A stretch of 64,000 nt of DNA from Paramacrobiotus metropolitanus (lineage: Eukaryota > Tardigrada > Eutardigrada > Parachela > Macrobiotidae). Shown piece after piece: positions 27,501-40,202 of the stretch (position 1 is the first letter of the stretch; every line of letters starts with the position of its first letter). Both the position numbers and the translations under genes were made by a program. The notes under the pieces were generated by a model. It saw nothing but the letters and a program-made list of their open reading frames with translations. It had not been told where the DNA came from and did no database searches. The stretch spans positions 434,001 to 498,000 of the forward strand of contig NW_026570282.1 in NCBI RefSeq assembly GCF_019649055.1, read 5' to 3'.

Positions 27501-28509
27501 GTACGTTTGATCAGAATAGGCTTCTGCACTGCACTTATGGTTAGAACAATTGTCTCAATTTGTCTGTATAACACCATTAACCCATACAGTACCGAAGTAT
27601 TTATTGTACGAAAATCTCTGGGCATTTAACATATCACTATGGCACTCGTACTTGTTTCATGTATCTTCGCACCTCAACGTCAGATGTCATCATGTCCTAA
27701 TATTTTATAAAAGTTGTGCTGGGCGGATACCCTTTCAGAAGTCCATATAATTATAATACCGACCGCCGCGTATATCGCTTTATGAAGCAACAGCCAAAAC
27801 CAACGAACGAACCAACAGCCATTTTACTGTAGACCCGTGTCCAAATTTCCGTCGGACTGTGTTTTTATTTGGTAAAGGGTACACACATACTTACTGTACG
27901 TTGGGCCGGACGGGAATGCTCTGACAGGAATGTCGTATCCTAATGCGGCTGTTGGTCGCAGCGTTGTTGGTCGCACCGTTGGTGTGCGACCTGTTGCACC
28001 GGAAAAACCATATTTGTTGAAGGACGTATGCCATAAGGACCCTTCAAAAAAGTAGAGGGTAGGTAAGGGACAAGGGTAGGTCGCTACCAAGGTCAGGGGC
28101 TTCGAAAAAGTGCGTATGGAATTAGGAAGCCAAGACCTTGGTCTTGGCTTCCTTATCCACCATTTTAGCCACATGTATCACCGGATTTTAGCATTGTATC
28201 TTGTAATTGTAAGAGGGTAGGTACAAAGTGGTCCAAATCGAATTTTAAAGCTAGTAAAGCCAAACGTATAATTTTTAATTACCAAATATACAGTTTTGAC
28301 AGTGATTTTTCAGAAAGCGGTTTTAAGGTTTTAGCGGTTTTATTAATAATATACTGTAGCGATGGTATTGGTACGAACGATAAGACCACCCAGTTATGAT
28401 TCGTCATTCCATCGCGTTATGAAATTTGTCCACTTTACCGGCTAGTTCCCTTTCTCATGAATTTCTAGAATTCAGTCTAGTTTTGTACTCAACTTGCTAC
28501 AGCTTGCAT
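24555..28509. other. Gene-poor intergenic region upstream of NIM1
   Basis: Nearly 4 kb with no gene I recognise. Unconvincing ORFs occur at 25091-25408 (+), 25751-26149 (+, Pro/Ser-rich then hydrophobic), 26065-26502 (-) and 27824-28174 (-). None shows splice-flanked conserved blocks. The NIM1 promoter and 5' exons are probably in the right-adjacent part. Confidence 0.4.
28124..28153. repeat. 30-bp near-perfect palindrome
   Basis: Two 14-bp arms (AGGAAGCCAAGACC and its exact complement) are separated by only TT. It lies in the gene-poor block. It could be a small repeat-element core or a cruciform-forming site. Confidence 0.7.
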
Positions 28510-28938
28510 CTACTTGATCAACTTTGTCCTATAATCTCTTGCACCAAACAGCTTGCTCCGTTTCTTGAACGCCGTTGTCATTAAAGAAATCTCTTTTCCG
28601 AACTCATACTGAATGTATGATTTAGCTTGGTACTTCCCTCGTTTGTTGCCAGCAGAGATGTTATAAAAAATACGGTGTAAAATATTCTTATCGACCAACA
28701 AGGTTACCGATTTGACAGAAGAATGCAGGTGCCACGGCCGAATTTTGCCATGCCATAAGAATGCTTTTCTGGCGTTTGCTTTACAACGGTGAAATATCAA
28801 GCCGCAACGGTGAAATATCAAGCTGCACGACCTTAACAGTTCATCCTTGCGTACAAGTGCGCACAGATACATAATGCACGCTTGACAACAACTGCAATTC
28901 AGGCGCTGACCAATGGCCATAATTGTATCGTCTTCCAT
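28510..28938 (-). CDS. Unproven 142-codon ORF with Cys/His-rich start
   Basis: An ATG at 28938 opens 142 codons without introns. The N-terminal half is rich in Cys (NCSCCQACIMYLC) and contains a duplicated heptad, LIFHRCG-LIFHRCK, caused by a 21-bp tandem DNA repeat at about 28785-28826. The C-terminal half is basic. I recognise no family. It lies just upstream of, and divergent from, a retroelement relic, so it may itself be repeat-derived. It could also be a chance ORF. Confidence 0.25.
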   Translation of the reverse strand: MEDDTIMAIGQRLNCSCCQACIMYLCALVRKDELLRSCSLIFHRCGLIFHRCKANARKAFLWHGKIRPWHLHSSVKSVTLLVDKNILHRIFYNISAGNKRGKYQAKSYIQYEFGKEISLMTTAFKKRSKLFGARDYRTKLIK

Positions 28939-28994
28939 AGTCGAGCGTTAGAGTTCACTCGCGGGAATTAAAGACAGCCAGCTTCCCGGCCAAA

Positions 28995-29390
28995 ATGGAA
29001 CGAAAAGGCCTGTCCGTTAAAGTTCTCAAAAGGCCGGATGTCATCTCTCTAGTACAATGGGCACGAGGTAAACCTTTGGCCGTGGATGTTACTTGCGTTG
29101 ACACACTCGCGGCCTCCTATATTAATCGCACTTCCCTGAACGCCGGAGCCGCCGCGGAGCAAGTTGAAAGGGGAAAGCTAACGAAGCACAGTTGGTTGCT
29201 ACCAAGATACGATTTCGTCCCGGCAGCGTTCCAAATCTACGGACCGTGGGTAGACGGCACCATGAAACTCGTGGACAAGATTGGAAGCTTCCTAGTTCCT
29301 GCTACCGGCTAGAAACGCGCCAAAGAGTTTTTTCGGCAGCGCTTGTATATACAGACAGATACAGCGCGGGAATGCGATAGGTGTAATGGG
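28995..29390 (+). pseudogene. Retroelement polyprotein C-terminal relic
   Basis: The frame from 28995 encodes KRPDVISLVQWARGKPLAVD, then VTCVDTLAASY, an AGAAAEQVERGKLTKHSWL segment and YDFVPAAFQIYGPW. This order (GRP.. W..G+PL..DVT..DTLA.., A-rich stretch, FVP.A.ET.G.WG) is what I know from the region after the reverse transcriptase in many invertebrate retroelements. A TAG stop at 29310-29312 interrupts the frame, and the expected RAKEFFRQRL continuation follows in the same frame before homology fades at about 29390. No reverse transcriptase or endonuclease domain is seen nearby. I read it as a 5'-truncated, decayed copy. Domestication cannot be excluded because the 105 codons before the stop are intact. 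Confidence 0.6.
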
Positions 29391-32341
29391 CACGATTTCC
29401 GAGCAAGATGATAGAAGTGTTCTTGTTGTGATTCGGGCGTATTTGTTGCGGACTGGTTACAGTACATGTATAATTAAATTTCATCTGCAGTGTTAAGTAA
29501 ATGGCATTAGAAATGGAAATACATTGAAACTTGAAAGCGTTTTAGAACAGATGATGAGAATATATAGCGCGGAGCACTGTAGAACTGGATGCGATCTGGT
29601 AGACCACCCCAAAAGTACGCTTTAATTCTGGACCTAACTACTAACCACGAATAAAATCGCTTCCCCTATATATAATTAAATTAGGTATGCCAAAAAAAGC
29701 TTGATGGTTACACAGTTGATATTATTATAAGGTTTAGGTTTAATGGTTTAATAACGTCCGCACACATTCAGGGCAAGAGCCCAGTTCGAGGCAGCAGACA
29801 CTAACAACAACAACAATTCTCCAGTTACAGATTCACAGCATTTCAGATCAAGCTTTAAACATATTATGTTATTATAATTTATTTTAACTCGGTCTGTCGT
29901 TACCCTGTAATCTTACGCAGCCGGACAAGTAATATTAATTAAGACTAAAAGCAGCAGACGCCGTAAAATAAAAAACTAATAGAATAAAAAACTTTTGATA
30001 AGATATTACTTAAAAGTTCTAAGAAACAGCATTAAAAATAATAAAGGCTGACCCTGACATGTTGATTAGTGAAGTAGCCTTAGTCAAATGAAGCATGCAT
30101 TAATTCCTAAAGAACGTACGATATACGCAGAAAAAGGTCACATAAAAAGGAGCAGATGCAATACCAGATTATGAATAGCATCCGAGAAACAAATGCAAAA
30201 ATTCTAAAACAGGCATATTCTGTAACTTTAATTTTAATTTATAAAATCCGGGAAGAGATACTAGCCGAAAGGTCGCGCGAAATTCAAATCCGAATGAAAT
30301 CTTTAAAATTTTCGTAATGGGTATGAAATATAAAATATTACGCATTTTACTTGTAATTATATGCGATAATACGTATTGAAAAATTCCATAAAGCTGGACG
30401 ATAACTTTAACAACCGACTGCAAGCTTTTTTATATAAGCATAAAGCTTTTTTATATAAGCATTTAATATATCAATTAATTATCTATGCTCTACGCATTAT
30501 GCAGGTACTCGATCTACACAGAGAATTTTGATAGACAAACATGAACGACTAACAGTTCTTCTTGTCTTGTAAGGCATTTTAGTGTGAATCTACAAAAGGT
30601 GGAACCCCCACTGAGAGGACGTTTGTAAAAACGCCATTTAATTTATATTATTTAACTAATTAGTCTATAAGGAACTGATTTCCGATTCAAATCACGAAGC
30701 TATCAAGTGGTAGTAGCAATTGCCATTATCCGTCTGACCACGATGCAAGCGAGGTAGCAGTGCACTATTCCGCCTACAATGGTAGCATTACGTCTCTCAC
30801 AGGATTGATCAAGAAATGGCCTAAGCGTATTGGGCTAACAATCACTTGGACTCCCTGGTCTGGTTCATTGAGTTCGTTATTCTAATCTCCTCTCACTTCC
30901 GGTTGCAACAGCGGATGTGTCAGTTTGGGGGTAAGATTAGTATACAGATATATGGTACAGCCGGCTGCATAGCAGCAGCTTCACGCCATGCGTTGTGGTT
31001 ATCCCGTTATCCCATATCCAGTTGGACGTGTCTTATACGTGCACACCCGGCGCAACGACGAGTAAATTCCCAACACTTGTCACTTGACTGACAGAACCAG
31101 GCAAATGGATTAGGTATGATAATTCTCCCTTTTTCAACGGGTACACGCTGTTTGCATGATGAACACCTTAACCGGTGTTTAAGGAGTGACACTAATGTTT
31201 GGCCAACCTGGAAAGGGTCCTGTTCGTCTTAGGTATGTGGCCTACCAAAGCAAATAAGCGGTGATAATCATTTAAGTCGATTTCGGAGTGTGCTCTTTTT
31301 GGGCGATTGCACTGAACTCCCGGAAGTGCAGCACCGAACAAGTGGACAATACTTTGCCGCAGATTGTGCCTCTCTGCTTGATTTTATGTAATCGAGACGC
31401 TGCACAGTGCACATCTTTCGGATAAAGGTTTGTTTGAAAGACATTGCGGCCTGATGTACGTAATTGATAAACAAAGTTCGCTCAACGTTTTTCAGATATT
31501 GACTCCACACGAAATCTAACCGCATATATAAAAAGGTATGCCGTATGTATGTTTAAAGTAATGGATTTGTGCTGTTGGAGTAAAGGAGACTGATTCATCG
31601 CAATACCTCTGCTGCATAATTTTTCTGCTGAGGCAATAATTTTCGGTCTGTTACCAAATCTGCGAAATGTGGTAAGCGGAAGCATTGTTTCATCTTTATA
31701 ATTGATTCATAATTAGTAGGACGTTCACGGACGATTAAAATTTTCCAGTGCATGTTATTTCGAATTTAGATTGGTAGAGCCCATTTAAATACTGAAATGC
31801 ATTCAGGCAGGTACCAATATCATACGAATGATACGATCGACCAACGGTATCACTGCATATTACGATAATTACAATTGCATTATCGTCAGTCTTTATAAAT
31901 TAAACAGACTCTTTCCTACTGCAAATTTATTAATATTGTATTACTTTGTATATCACCCATGTCGGTGTCAATGAGCACAACCTGGTTTTAATATGCACGC
32001 GTATGGTGTACGCCTCCGTACATAACGGAATGCAAAAGAGCTTTTACGAGCGTAAAGGATGTGGTGTTTTTCCTAATGCAATTTGACGCAAAAGAAGGAT
32101 TCTGTTGTTCCGTGAAAATATTTATACTTCAAATGTCTGGTTTAAATTCCCTTGTCATTTGCGAACCCAATCCGCCACGCGTAATTGACAGGTAATCGGA
32201 TTCAACGGCGGTAGATAATGGGATTTATACGTTCCCGATTAGTCGGTGTTCAGGTTATGATTACATCTGACAGTCCGATGCAGAGCAACGCAGCGTAGTC
32301 TGGACTCCAAACCGTACTGTCGATACGAAAAAACCACAAAA
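29391..32341. other. Gene-poor intergenic region upstream of HMIT
   Basis: Almost 3 kb of AT-rich DNA. No confident gene. A Cys-rich minus-strand frame at 31007-31165 (CSSCKQRVPVEKG...CAGCARIRHVQLDMG, six or more Cys) lacks its own ATG and could be a last exon after the AG at about 31166. An 85-codon minus ORF with ATG at 31525 lies upstream of it. Neither is recognised. Confidence 0.3.
30422..30462. repeat. 21-bp tandem duplication
   Basis: AAGCTTTTTTATATAAGCAT occurs twice in a row with a 21-bp period. Local slippage-type duplication in intergenic DNA. Confidence 0.8.
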
Positions 32342-35300
32342 ATGCCATCCAGGATAATGGACGACGTAGAATCGGATGAAGAACGACTCGCCATAGATCG
32401 AGTGCGGCGTTATCCGACCAAATTTGCCTATCTGTCACGTCTGCTAACGGGAGTGGGAGGATTTTTAATTGGTTATGATGCCGGCGTTATATCGGGTGCG
32501 ATGTTGATTATCAAAGAGGAGTTCACGCTAACATATGTATGGCAAACAATGCTAATCAGCTGCACTGTCCTGCTGGCGGCATGTTCCGCGTTGATGGCCA
32601 GTTTTCTCAGCGATCGTTTTGGGCGGAGACCTGTCATCCTGTGCGCCAGTTTCCTTTTCTGTCTGGCATCACTACTGGAGAGCTGGGCCACAAGCATTAG
32701 TGTCCTGCTGTCCGGGCGGATATTGATAGGCGTATCATTTGGTGAGTGACGGGCGTCTATCGTTTGTTTGTTTTTATCCGCTGATGGCAATGTGAGATGA
32801 GTCTGATTAAAAATTGGCAGCTTCACCAGGCAAAATATAATTTGATCGGGTAAGTTCAATACAGGCGATATGGGCACTGTCAGACAAGTTGCAAAAATTA
32901 GTGAGAGCTGGATGTACAGTGCAAGCGGACTCACATGTACATGAACGTTATCCACAGTACCGCCATCCGAAAACGCCGGTCACCCCTTTAACTTACAACG
33001 CAACTTTAAAGGTTGATAAAATTATATTAGAATGTAAATATGTAGTGATATTGAAGCCGCTTATAATTACGCATTGAGTTATTTCATCAAAAACTTCCTT
33101 ACAATTAGGTTCGCACTACGCCGAATATGCGTATGCATAGCATCTACAACTACAGACTAGATCTATTGCTCGGTAAATTTTAGAATTATAGGTGTCTTAT
33201 ATTGAGATGCATTATACAGATATTTATTTTGGATTATATTTGTGTGCTCGTGCCGATAAATCACTGTTTATCCATGACGACGTTACAGCGGTCAAACTGT
33301 ATTCTTCAGCTATTGGATTGAGTAGTTCAATAGTAGAAAAACTCTTTCCATGAAAGTGCAAATTTAAACTTTAGAACGTCACAATAACTTGATATTACTA
33401 TCTGTACTAGTATATGGCTGCATCGCGTTGTCATCTTTATTATTTGAGAAACTGTTTATATTATGCAATCGACATAAGTACGCAATAATAAAATCAATAA
33501 CGGTGGCTAAAATCATCGCAACGTCCACTGATATGGTTGCTTCGCTTTCTCGATATGTAAACTTTAATTGTGTAAAAAATAATTCACAACAGCCACCTTG
33601 TATATTTTGACCAATTAAAAGCGATGAAATAAGCTCACATCGTTAGGTTTAACATCTGCAACATCACTAATATACTTTTCGGAGCTGTCACCGGAAATCC
33701 CCCGCAAAAATCTGTTGCCGATTAGCCTCGTAATTGTATCGGGAGGCCAGTTGACCGGAAGCGTCATTGATGGGATCTGCGGGCTTTTCGATAGCTACAC
33801 GTGGAGGTATACTGCAATTTGGCTTCGAATTGGATACAATCACTGTTGCCGATAAAAACGATTGCATTACGAATCTTCTTATGTAAATGTGCATAAGCAA
33901 TGGATGCAAACTATGTATAAAGTGATAGCGTATGCGTTTCTCTTCAGAATTTCGAATTTCGAATACTGTAATTATGATTTTGAATTTTGCTGTATTATAG
34001 TTATGGAGCTTTGATTTTGGTAGGATTATGCTCGGACTTGGCTGCATCCCATCAGTGGCACAGCTCATCGGTTTTATTTTCATGCCCGAAAGTCCATTGT
34101 GGTTGACCATTCAAGGACGCTATGAAGACGCTAAATCGGGGCTGTATAAACTTCGGGGAATAAATGCTGATATAGACGAAGAATTCGATTTGCTCAAATT
34201 AGCTGCAGAAGAGCGGATTCGTAATAGACCGAAAGGCATGTACCGACTTTCTATGACACCTATCACAATTTTTTTGTGTTAAAAATGCCCTTTAATTGTG
34301 TAATGAGGAAATCAATACTCCTCATGCAGTGTGCGTTTTGATTGATCAGGATCAACAAGATGGATGAAAAACGATATGCTCTGGCAACCAGCTTTTAGGC
34401 GGACATTACTTGTTGGCTGTGGACTGCACGCCATCGTTCAATTCACTGGTGGCATAAACTTATTGTAAGCAATTACGGAAAATCATTTCAAACCGCGACC
34501 TGCATGCCACTCCATTAAGAAACTGGCAAAATTAAGTCGTGATTCGGTATACCGTTTAGAACTTCTGTAGGCAGTATAGTGAGTATACATACTGTAAATT
34601 GTAGTTTTTTTATTAGTTTTCTTGCTCATTAGTATTAATACTTACCTGTACTCGATCGTGTTAACATGCCGGCATATGCGCAATGCTGGTATAAGTGCAT
34701 CTGCATGACTGACAAAAATGTAACAATGAGTATTACATAATAATATTTGCAATGCGCAGTTTTCCTGCACTTACTGTATTGCTTCTACACACATTAAGTA
34801 TTTCGTTTTATAATTATTTATTTGGGGATGCAAGCGGGCCAATCAGCTGGTTCTCTTACTACATAAAACAATTATGGATCCTGAACAAATTTTCGTATAT
34901 GTTCTTCTCAGGGTAATCTGGCTGCTGTCAAATGTCAGTTCACTAGCTGGTATACTAGTGTGTTTCTTTTGTTCTTTTTTGAAATTAAGTTTCCCTCACT
35001 ATTGTAGATACTACGGGGGCACCGTAATCCAGATGACGGGACTGAACGGAAAAGCAACAATAATTTGGCTAACTGCTGTAACAAACGTTATTGGCTTACT
35101 GGGCTCCTTTGTGGGTTTGTGTCTAACCGACAGGCTTGGTCGGCGACCCTTGATGTTGTTGAGCTTATTTGGTAAAAGTGCTTAGAAAGAACTTTCAGCT
35201 AATTGAGATTTGAATATGCACTACATTTTTTTCCTATAGGCGTACTTATGAGCCTGGTGGTGCTGGCCGTGAGTTTCCAGCTCGGCGCCGTAAACTCGCC

Positions 35301-37358
35301 TCTTGTGACATACAGGAATGAGCCACTTTCAACCGGCAGCAGTAGCAGCAGCGGAACTGGTGGTCCTAGCGTCAGCGAAATCTGTCGTTCCCAAATGTAA
35401 TTGCCTTCTTTATAGTGGAAATTAAAAATTATGCCACTTTCTCGGATAACCCATGGGTTTAGCAGCTTTTACAGTTTACACATAACACCAACCGGCATCG
35501 ATTATTCGCAAAACACACGTCTCTAACGCCATCCAATGCGCACAACAGCTTAAGCCTTAAGCCGTAAGCGTATTCCTTAAGCAGGCTATATATCTGTTTT
35601 GGTCTGTTGCAGAAATTGTGAAGCATGTATTGAACAGAGGCAATGTGGATTCTGCTATGTAAGCAATGAGCTGGAAAGTGTTTCCCAAGCGTCCTGCACG
35701 GATGCGGCGGAAGAGGATTTCACACATGCAGCGAAGGGGCGCTGCTATAATGTAACCACTGCAGCGCGAAATAATTTGTTCTGGAGTTTCGACGCGTGTC
35801 CGACATCCTACACTTGGGTGCCGCTGTACGGCTTAATGCTGTATTTAATGTTTTTTGCAGCAGGTAAAGGCACTTAGCTCAAATGAAATTCAGTAGAGGT
35901 CAGCGGTATTAAATTAATAACGTCTCTTCGTCACAGTTCGTACATAATGAGGAAGTCAAAGCTTTCATGCAAGTGTTTGTCGCCGCAATGGGTTTTAAAC
36001 AAAATTAAAACTTATAAGTACAAAAAACCAAGAATTTTACCGTTGTCCTGTGTTTCTTTACAATACAATTAATTAGTTAAACAAAGTGGGCATGGAAGAT
36101 ACTTTAAACTGCGATACCAAATTAGATCTTGATAGCAATCTGAGGTACAATACATGTATGCTGTCCTTGTTCGATAGTGTACTAAAGGGCGACGTCGATT
36201 TGCATTTCGTTTTTGAGTTTTGTTATTCTGCATGCAGGGACGGACTTTGGGAGATGCGAACCTCAAAAATTATTTTGTCGCAAACATCGTCTCGTTTCAG
36301 GCACACTCGTAGAGAGCGTGCGACTCGATAGTGAATAATTAAATTCTAAATTTAGGTCAATGTAATAAAATAATTTAATGTGTTCTATCACGTATGCAAG
36401 CCCTGTAATTTAGGTCTTGTAATGGATATTAGCCTGGATAAGCAGACTTCACACACAGGAGTATATTTTGCAAATAAGTACTGGTGCAGGTTACTTTAGT
36501 GGTAATATCGGAGCATTCATTATTTGTACGATAATTTGGTTTCCGCTGTATATGGGTCGATAAAAATTAGATTTTCTAGGCGTTGCGCCGGGATCGTGGG
36601 TGGCCAGTCATGAGATCTACTCCCCAACGTGCCGGGATACCGGCATTATCGCAGCGGTAGCGGCGACCTGGTTCAGCGCTTTTATTACCACTTCCACGTT
36701 TCTTTACCTGGTTCAAGCCATTTTCAAGTTTGGTAAGTACTGTAACTGATACTGGACACTTGCCGGCTACTTTAGGCGGTATGCCGGTTGCATGCTAACC
36801 GAATAATGTAACTGTGACATAATACCCTACGTTTCTATACATACGTAGGTACTGGTGTCCGAATTTACCGCCGTCGATGTTCATTGTCTTAAATCAACAG
36901 TTCATTATTATTACGTATTACGCATTAATTTATTTCGCAATACCTTTCTCGAGAAGTTTAGCTAGGGTTGATCGGACCGAACGACTCCGTGATATCTTTG
37001 ATCTACCCTTCGATCGCGGGTTTTTCTGAAAAGTGCAATTATACAGTAGTCTGCATGTCATACACACACTTTACCGCTGTATTTTAAAACAGGAAGATTG
37101 ATCTGATGGTCGCTGCTTTTTGCAGGCATATTTTGGTTGTATGCTAGTGTTGCCGTTCTTGGTTTATTTTTCATCTATTTCGCCGTACCGGAAACGAAGG
37201 GAAGAAAGGCCGAAGAAGTGGAAGGGCTCTTTGCTATGCCATTTGCCCAAGCCGCCAACGCCGTCCTCCCGCTGGAAAAACCAGTCCAGTTTGTCAGAAT
37301 ACGCGGACTCAACCGGGATGGTCAGCAAGACTCAGTGGAAAGCGACGACTCCGATTAA
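32342..37358 (+). CDS. SLC2A13: SLC2A13/HMIT-like proton myo-inositol symporter
   Basis: Nine exons (32342-32741, 33647-33806, 34024-34235, 34350-34464, 35008-35171, 35240-35396, 35613-35863, 36580-36732, 37126-37358) yield 614 aa in phase. It is a 12-TM sugar-porter MFS protein: GGFLIGYDAGVISGAM in TM1, DRFGRRP and DRLGRRPL loop motifs, PESPLWL after TM6 and PETKGRK after TM12. The HMIT hallmark is the large extracellular loop between TM9 and TM10 with clustered Cys (CEACIEQRQCGFCY). Expected role: H+-coupled myo-inositol uptake. Divergent points: the QQLSGIN motif reads VQFTGGIN, and the usual GPxPW segment of TM10 reads GVAPGSWVASHEIY. Intron 3 appears to start with GC (AAAG|gcatgt); a GT alternative 6 nt downstream would need another acceptor. 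Confidence 0.88.
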
Positions 37359-38072
37359 AACGGCTGACTTTTGCCTGCTTGGCAAACCTTTCCTATCTTT
37401 CCTACTCTTGTTTAGTAGAATTCGTTTATTCTTTTATTCCAAACCAGTTCCACGAAACCGATTTTTTTACTTTGAAAACTGTAGCCAGAATGAGTTTGCA
37501 TTAAGAATATATATATTTATTACGACTATCACAATACATACTCAGCTTTTCAGTATCAATCTGTTGTAGAACAAAAATAAAAAAGTGCGTTGCATAAAGC
37601 TGTCATTACATTATTCGGATTAACGAGTCGATGGTTACTATTGGTCACTGCTTTCTGGGTAGGGTCAACAGCATCGCGACATAGGCCTTTAGTGCAATAT
37701 CGTACCTTTTAATGTGCGAAAACGTCTACAGAAAATGTTCAACCAACAATCACTGACCATGAAAAGAACACGGGCTACAACATGCAAGAAAAAAGTACCG
37801 CGTATCATGAGCTATCTTCTCGTTAACTATCGCATCCCCATAATTATATTATTCAGGACGACATGTTTCTGTTAAGCTGCCAAAATTCGTAAGACCAGAT
37901 AAGCAGCATCTGAAAGCTATTACAATTTCCACCAGGAACAAATTATGGCAACTAAGACAGGGTCATAAACGGCTACACTCCGTTTGAAAGGAACTTTGAT
38001 AATGAGGGAAAATATCACAGCCAAGCATTCACTGAGAATCGCAATCCAACCAAACGCATCAAGGCAATCCGT
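37359..38072. other. Convergent 3' region of HMIT and lipid phosphatase
   Basis: 714 bp between convergent stop codons, AT-rich, holding both 3' UTRs. No ORF of interest. Confidence 0.5.
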
Positions 38073-40202
38073 TCAAGCGGTGATCTTTGGATCACTCGTA
38101 ACAACCTTAACGTTATCTAAGTCCGTGTCCTGATGGCCATTCTTGACAACATCTTGATCTAGCTTTTTAAATATTCCACGGATCTTGGCTCTCAGTGCTC
38201 GGCGGTCAAGAAAGTAATCACCAACAACAAACACCTGAAAACAACATACATCAACTGATTTCGATACACTATTGCAGCCTTTCAAGGTTCCCCAATAGAC
38301 CACTTACCACCACTGTACTAACAACAATCCCCAGTGCACTGCCCGCCATAACATCGGTAGGATGATGCTTATTATCACTGACTCTTGACATCGAACACAA
38401 GAGCGCTGCTAAAAAAACGGCAAACTGTAAGAATGCCTTGAAAAAGCGCATGCTCATCCATTTCAGCCGGGTCTCCAAGTAGAAAATAACAAAAAATGCG
38501 CAATAAAAAGAAAACGATGAGTGGCCCGATAAAAATGATAATCGCGAGTCGGCGAAACGGGAAATAATGACCGGATCAGTGCTGGACGCGGCACGGCAGT
38601 ACGGCTCTTCGACATAGGTGCAGTTACCGGGATAACCGATAATTCTGCTAAAGTCCGGATCGCAGACGGATATGAAGTGCGGGCGCAGTCGGCCGACTGC
38701 ATACTTGGTTATGTCGGTGATGGAGACGCAAATAAGTGCTCCGTAAGCATACAGTGCGTTGATTCGGATGGCACTTGAGAGAAACGGCGGAATTTTCAAC
38801 CCCAGTAGTTCGTAGCGCGTCTCGTAATCATTGTAAGGGCTCTTGGACAGGGTGAAACGGAAAAACTCGCCACAGAACACCTGTTATTGGAAAACGAACA
38901 ACGCTTTAAAATTTACAGAAATTCGGTAATAATAATCCACAGCACAACAGAAATCAGCAGTAGCTCAGGAGAAGTACGAAATATCTGACTTATGAGCAAA
39001 TGTTCTTGAGGAAACCATTTTCTTGGTTAATCATCTCAAATGCATAAAATTTACTAATACACAACTGTACTTAGCATTAGCATCACAGATTCGGAACATT
39101 TTTATCCGTCATAATAATAAACCATACCAATCATTATGTACAAAAAGCATCACACATCAACCTCGTATAAAAAGGAAGGTCCAATTTCCTTCACTCCTTC
39201 AGTAAACTGATTCAAGGGAAAAACGCGACTTTACAGTTAAAAACTGTATGGAAATCCACTCATTGCAAACAAGTACTGTACCTGCCAATGGGCTGCCATA
39301 GATTATCATCCATTAATCATTATCATAAATAATCCAAGAGAAAATATCATTTTTCGTTGTATTTTGTTGACGGGACGTTTATCTATTACGGAAGTATAGG
39401 ATACTGATATTATTATGAAAGTCGAATCAATCGAAAGTCAGATGCTGATTGTCGAAGTACCAAAATTCCGATAGCCAAACACTGTGCTCGAAAAGTTAGT
39501 GCTTTTAATCGTCTATCAATTTTACTGCTCTTTCTGCACCTGAGAAAGTCAACTATTGGACACTGGCATAATATTATCATCAGTATCAACTATTAAATAG
39601 TACGACGCTACACAGAACACTACAAGCAGCAGACAGGCAAATGGCACAAAATACTGTGCAACCATTCACTGTCTTAAAGTTAACTTAGTTTCCAACTAAA
39701 ATTTTCTATGACAGAACGTACAGAACCAGAATACTGCGCTCTTTAGGGGCACAATAAAAAAGGAAGTTAGAAAAGGAAGTCACACCTATAAATCACTCAC
39801 CACAAGAACCGGAACAAGGACGCCTGTCATCGCCAAAATACTAAATGGAACCGTATCATCTTTATACGGCAACTGAATATCTGGATCATTGCAGAAAAAT
39901 CCTCGTTTGTATCCACCCATGTAGCGTACGACGATGAACGGCACGCAAGCTAAAACGGTGGAAATGAGGAACTTTTGTTGAGTAGTTAAGACAATGTTCA
40001 AATTGGAAGTGAACATCGTAGTTTCACGTTTTTACACACTTTTCGGAGTTTTTTCACTGCGAAAATCCCACAAGAACATACCAGCAATTATAGAACCCAG
40101 TTCAATGGCATTCCGCAGTGACACGATCGATCGCCATCTGATAACTTTGCATTTTCCGTAAGTCTCGCTGCGCAATGGTTTCGGGGAAGACGGTGTATCC
40201 AT
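38073..40202 (-). CDS. Lipid phosphate phosphatase (PAP2 family, LPP)
   Basis: Four exons (40202-40082, 39949-39801, 38880-38308, 38234-38073) give 334 aa in phase. Six membrane segments are expected. The three PAP2 catalytic motifs are intact: KYAVGRLRP (149-157), FLSGHSSF with His210, and SRVSDNKHHPTD (255-266) with the catalytic His262 and Asp266. YKRGFFCND after TM1 and the extracellular GNCTYV with a likely N-glycosylation site are typical of animal LPP/wunen proteins, which dephosphorylate phosphatidate, LPA and S1P at the outer face of the membrane. The ATG at 40202 is preferred. An in-frame ATG at 40292 would add 30 residues of unlikely composition. Confidence 0.93.

Noticed and set aside
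27824-28174. 116-codon minus ORF rich in Pro/Thr
   Set aside because: It overlaps the palindrome, shows no domain and no convincing splice context; probably chance.
37120-37569. 149-codon plus ORF over the HMIT last exon
   Set aside because: Out-of-frame shadow of the HMIT C-terminal exon, which encodes the PETKGRK motif.
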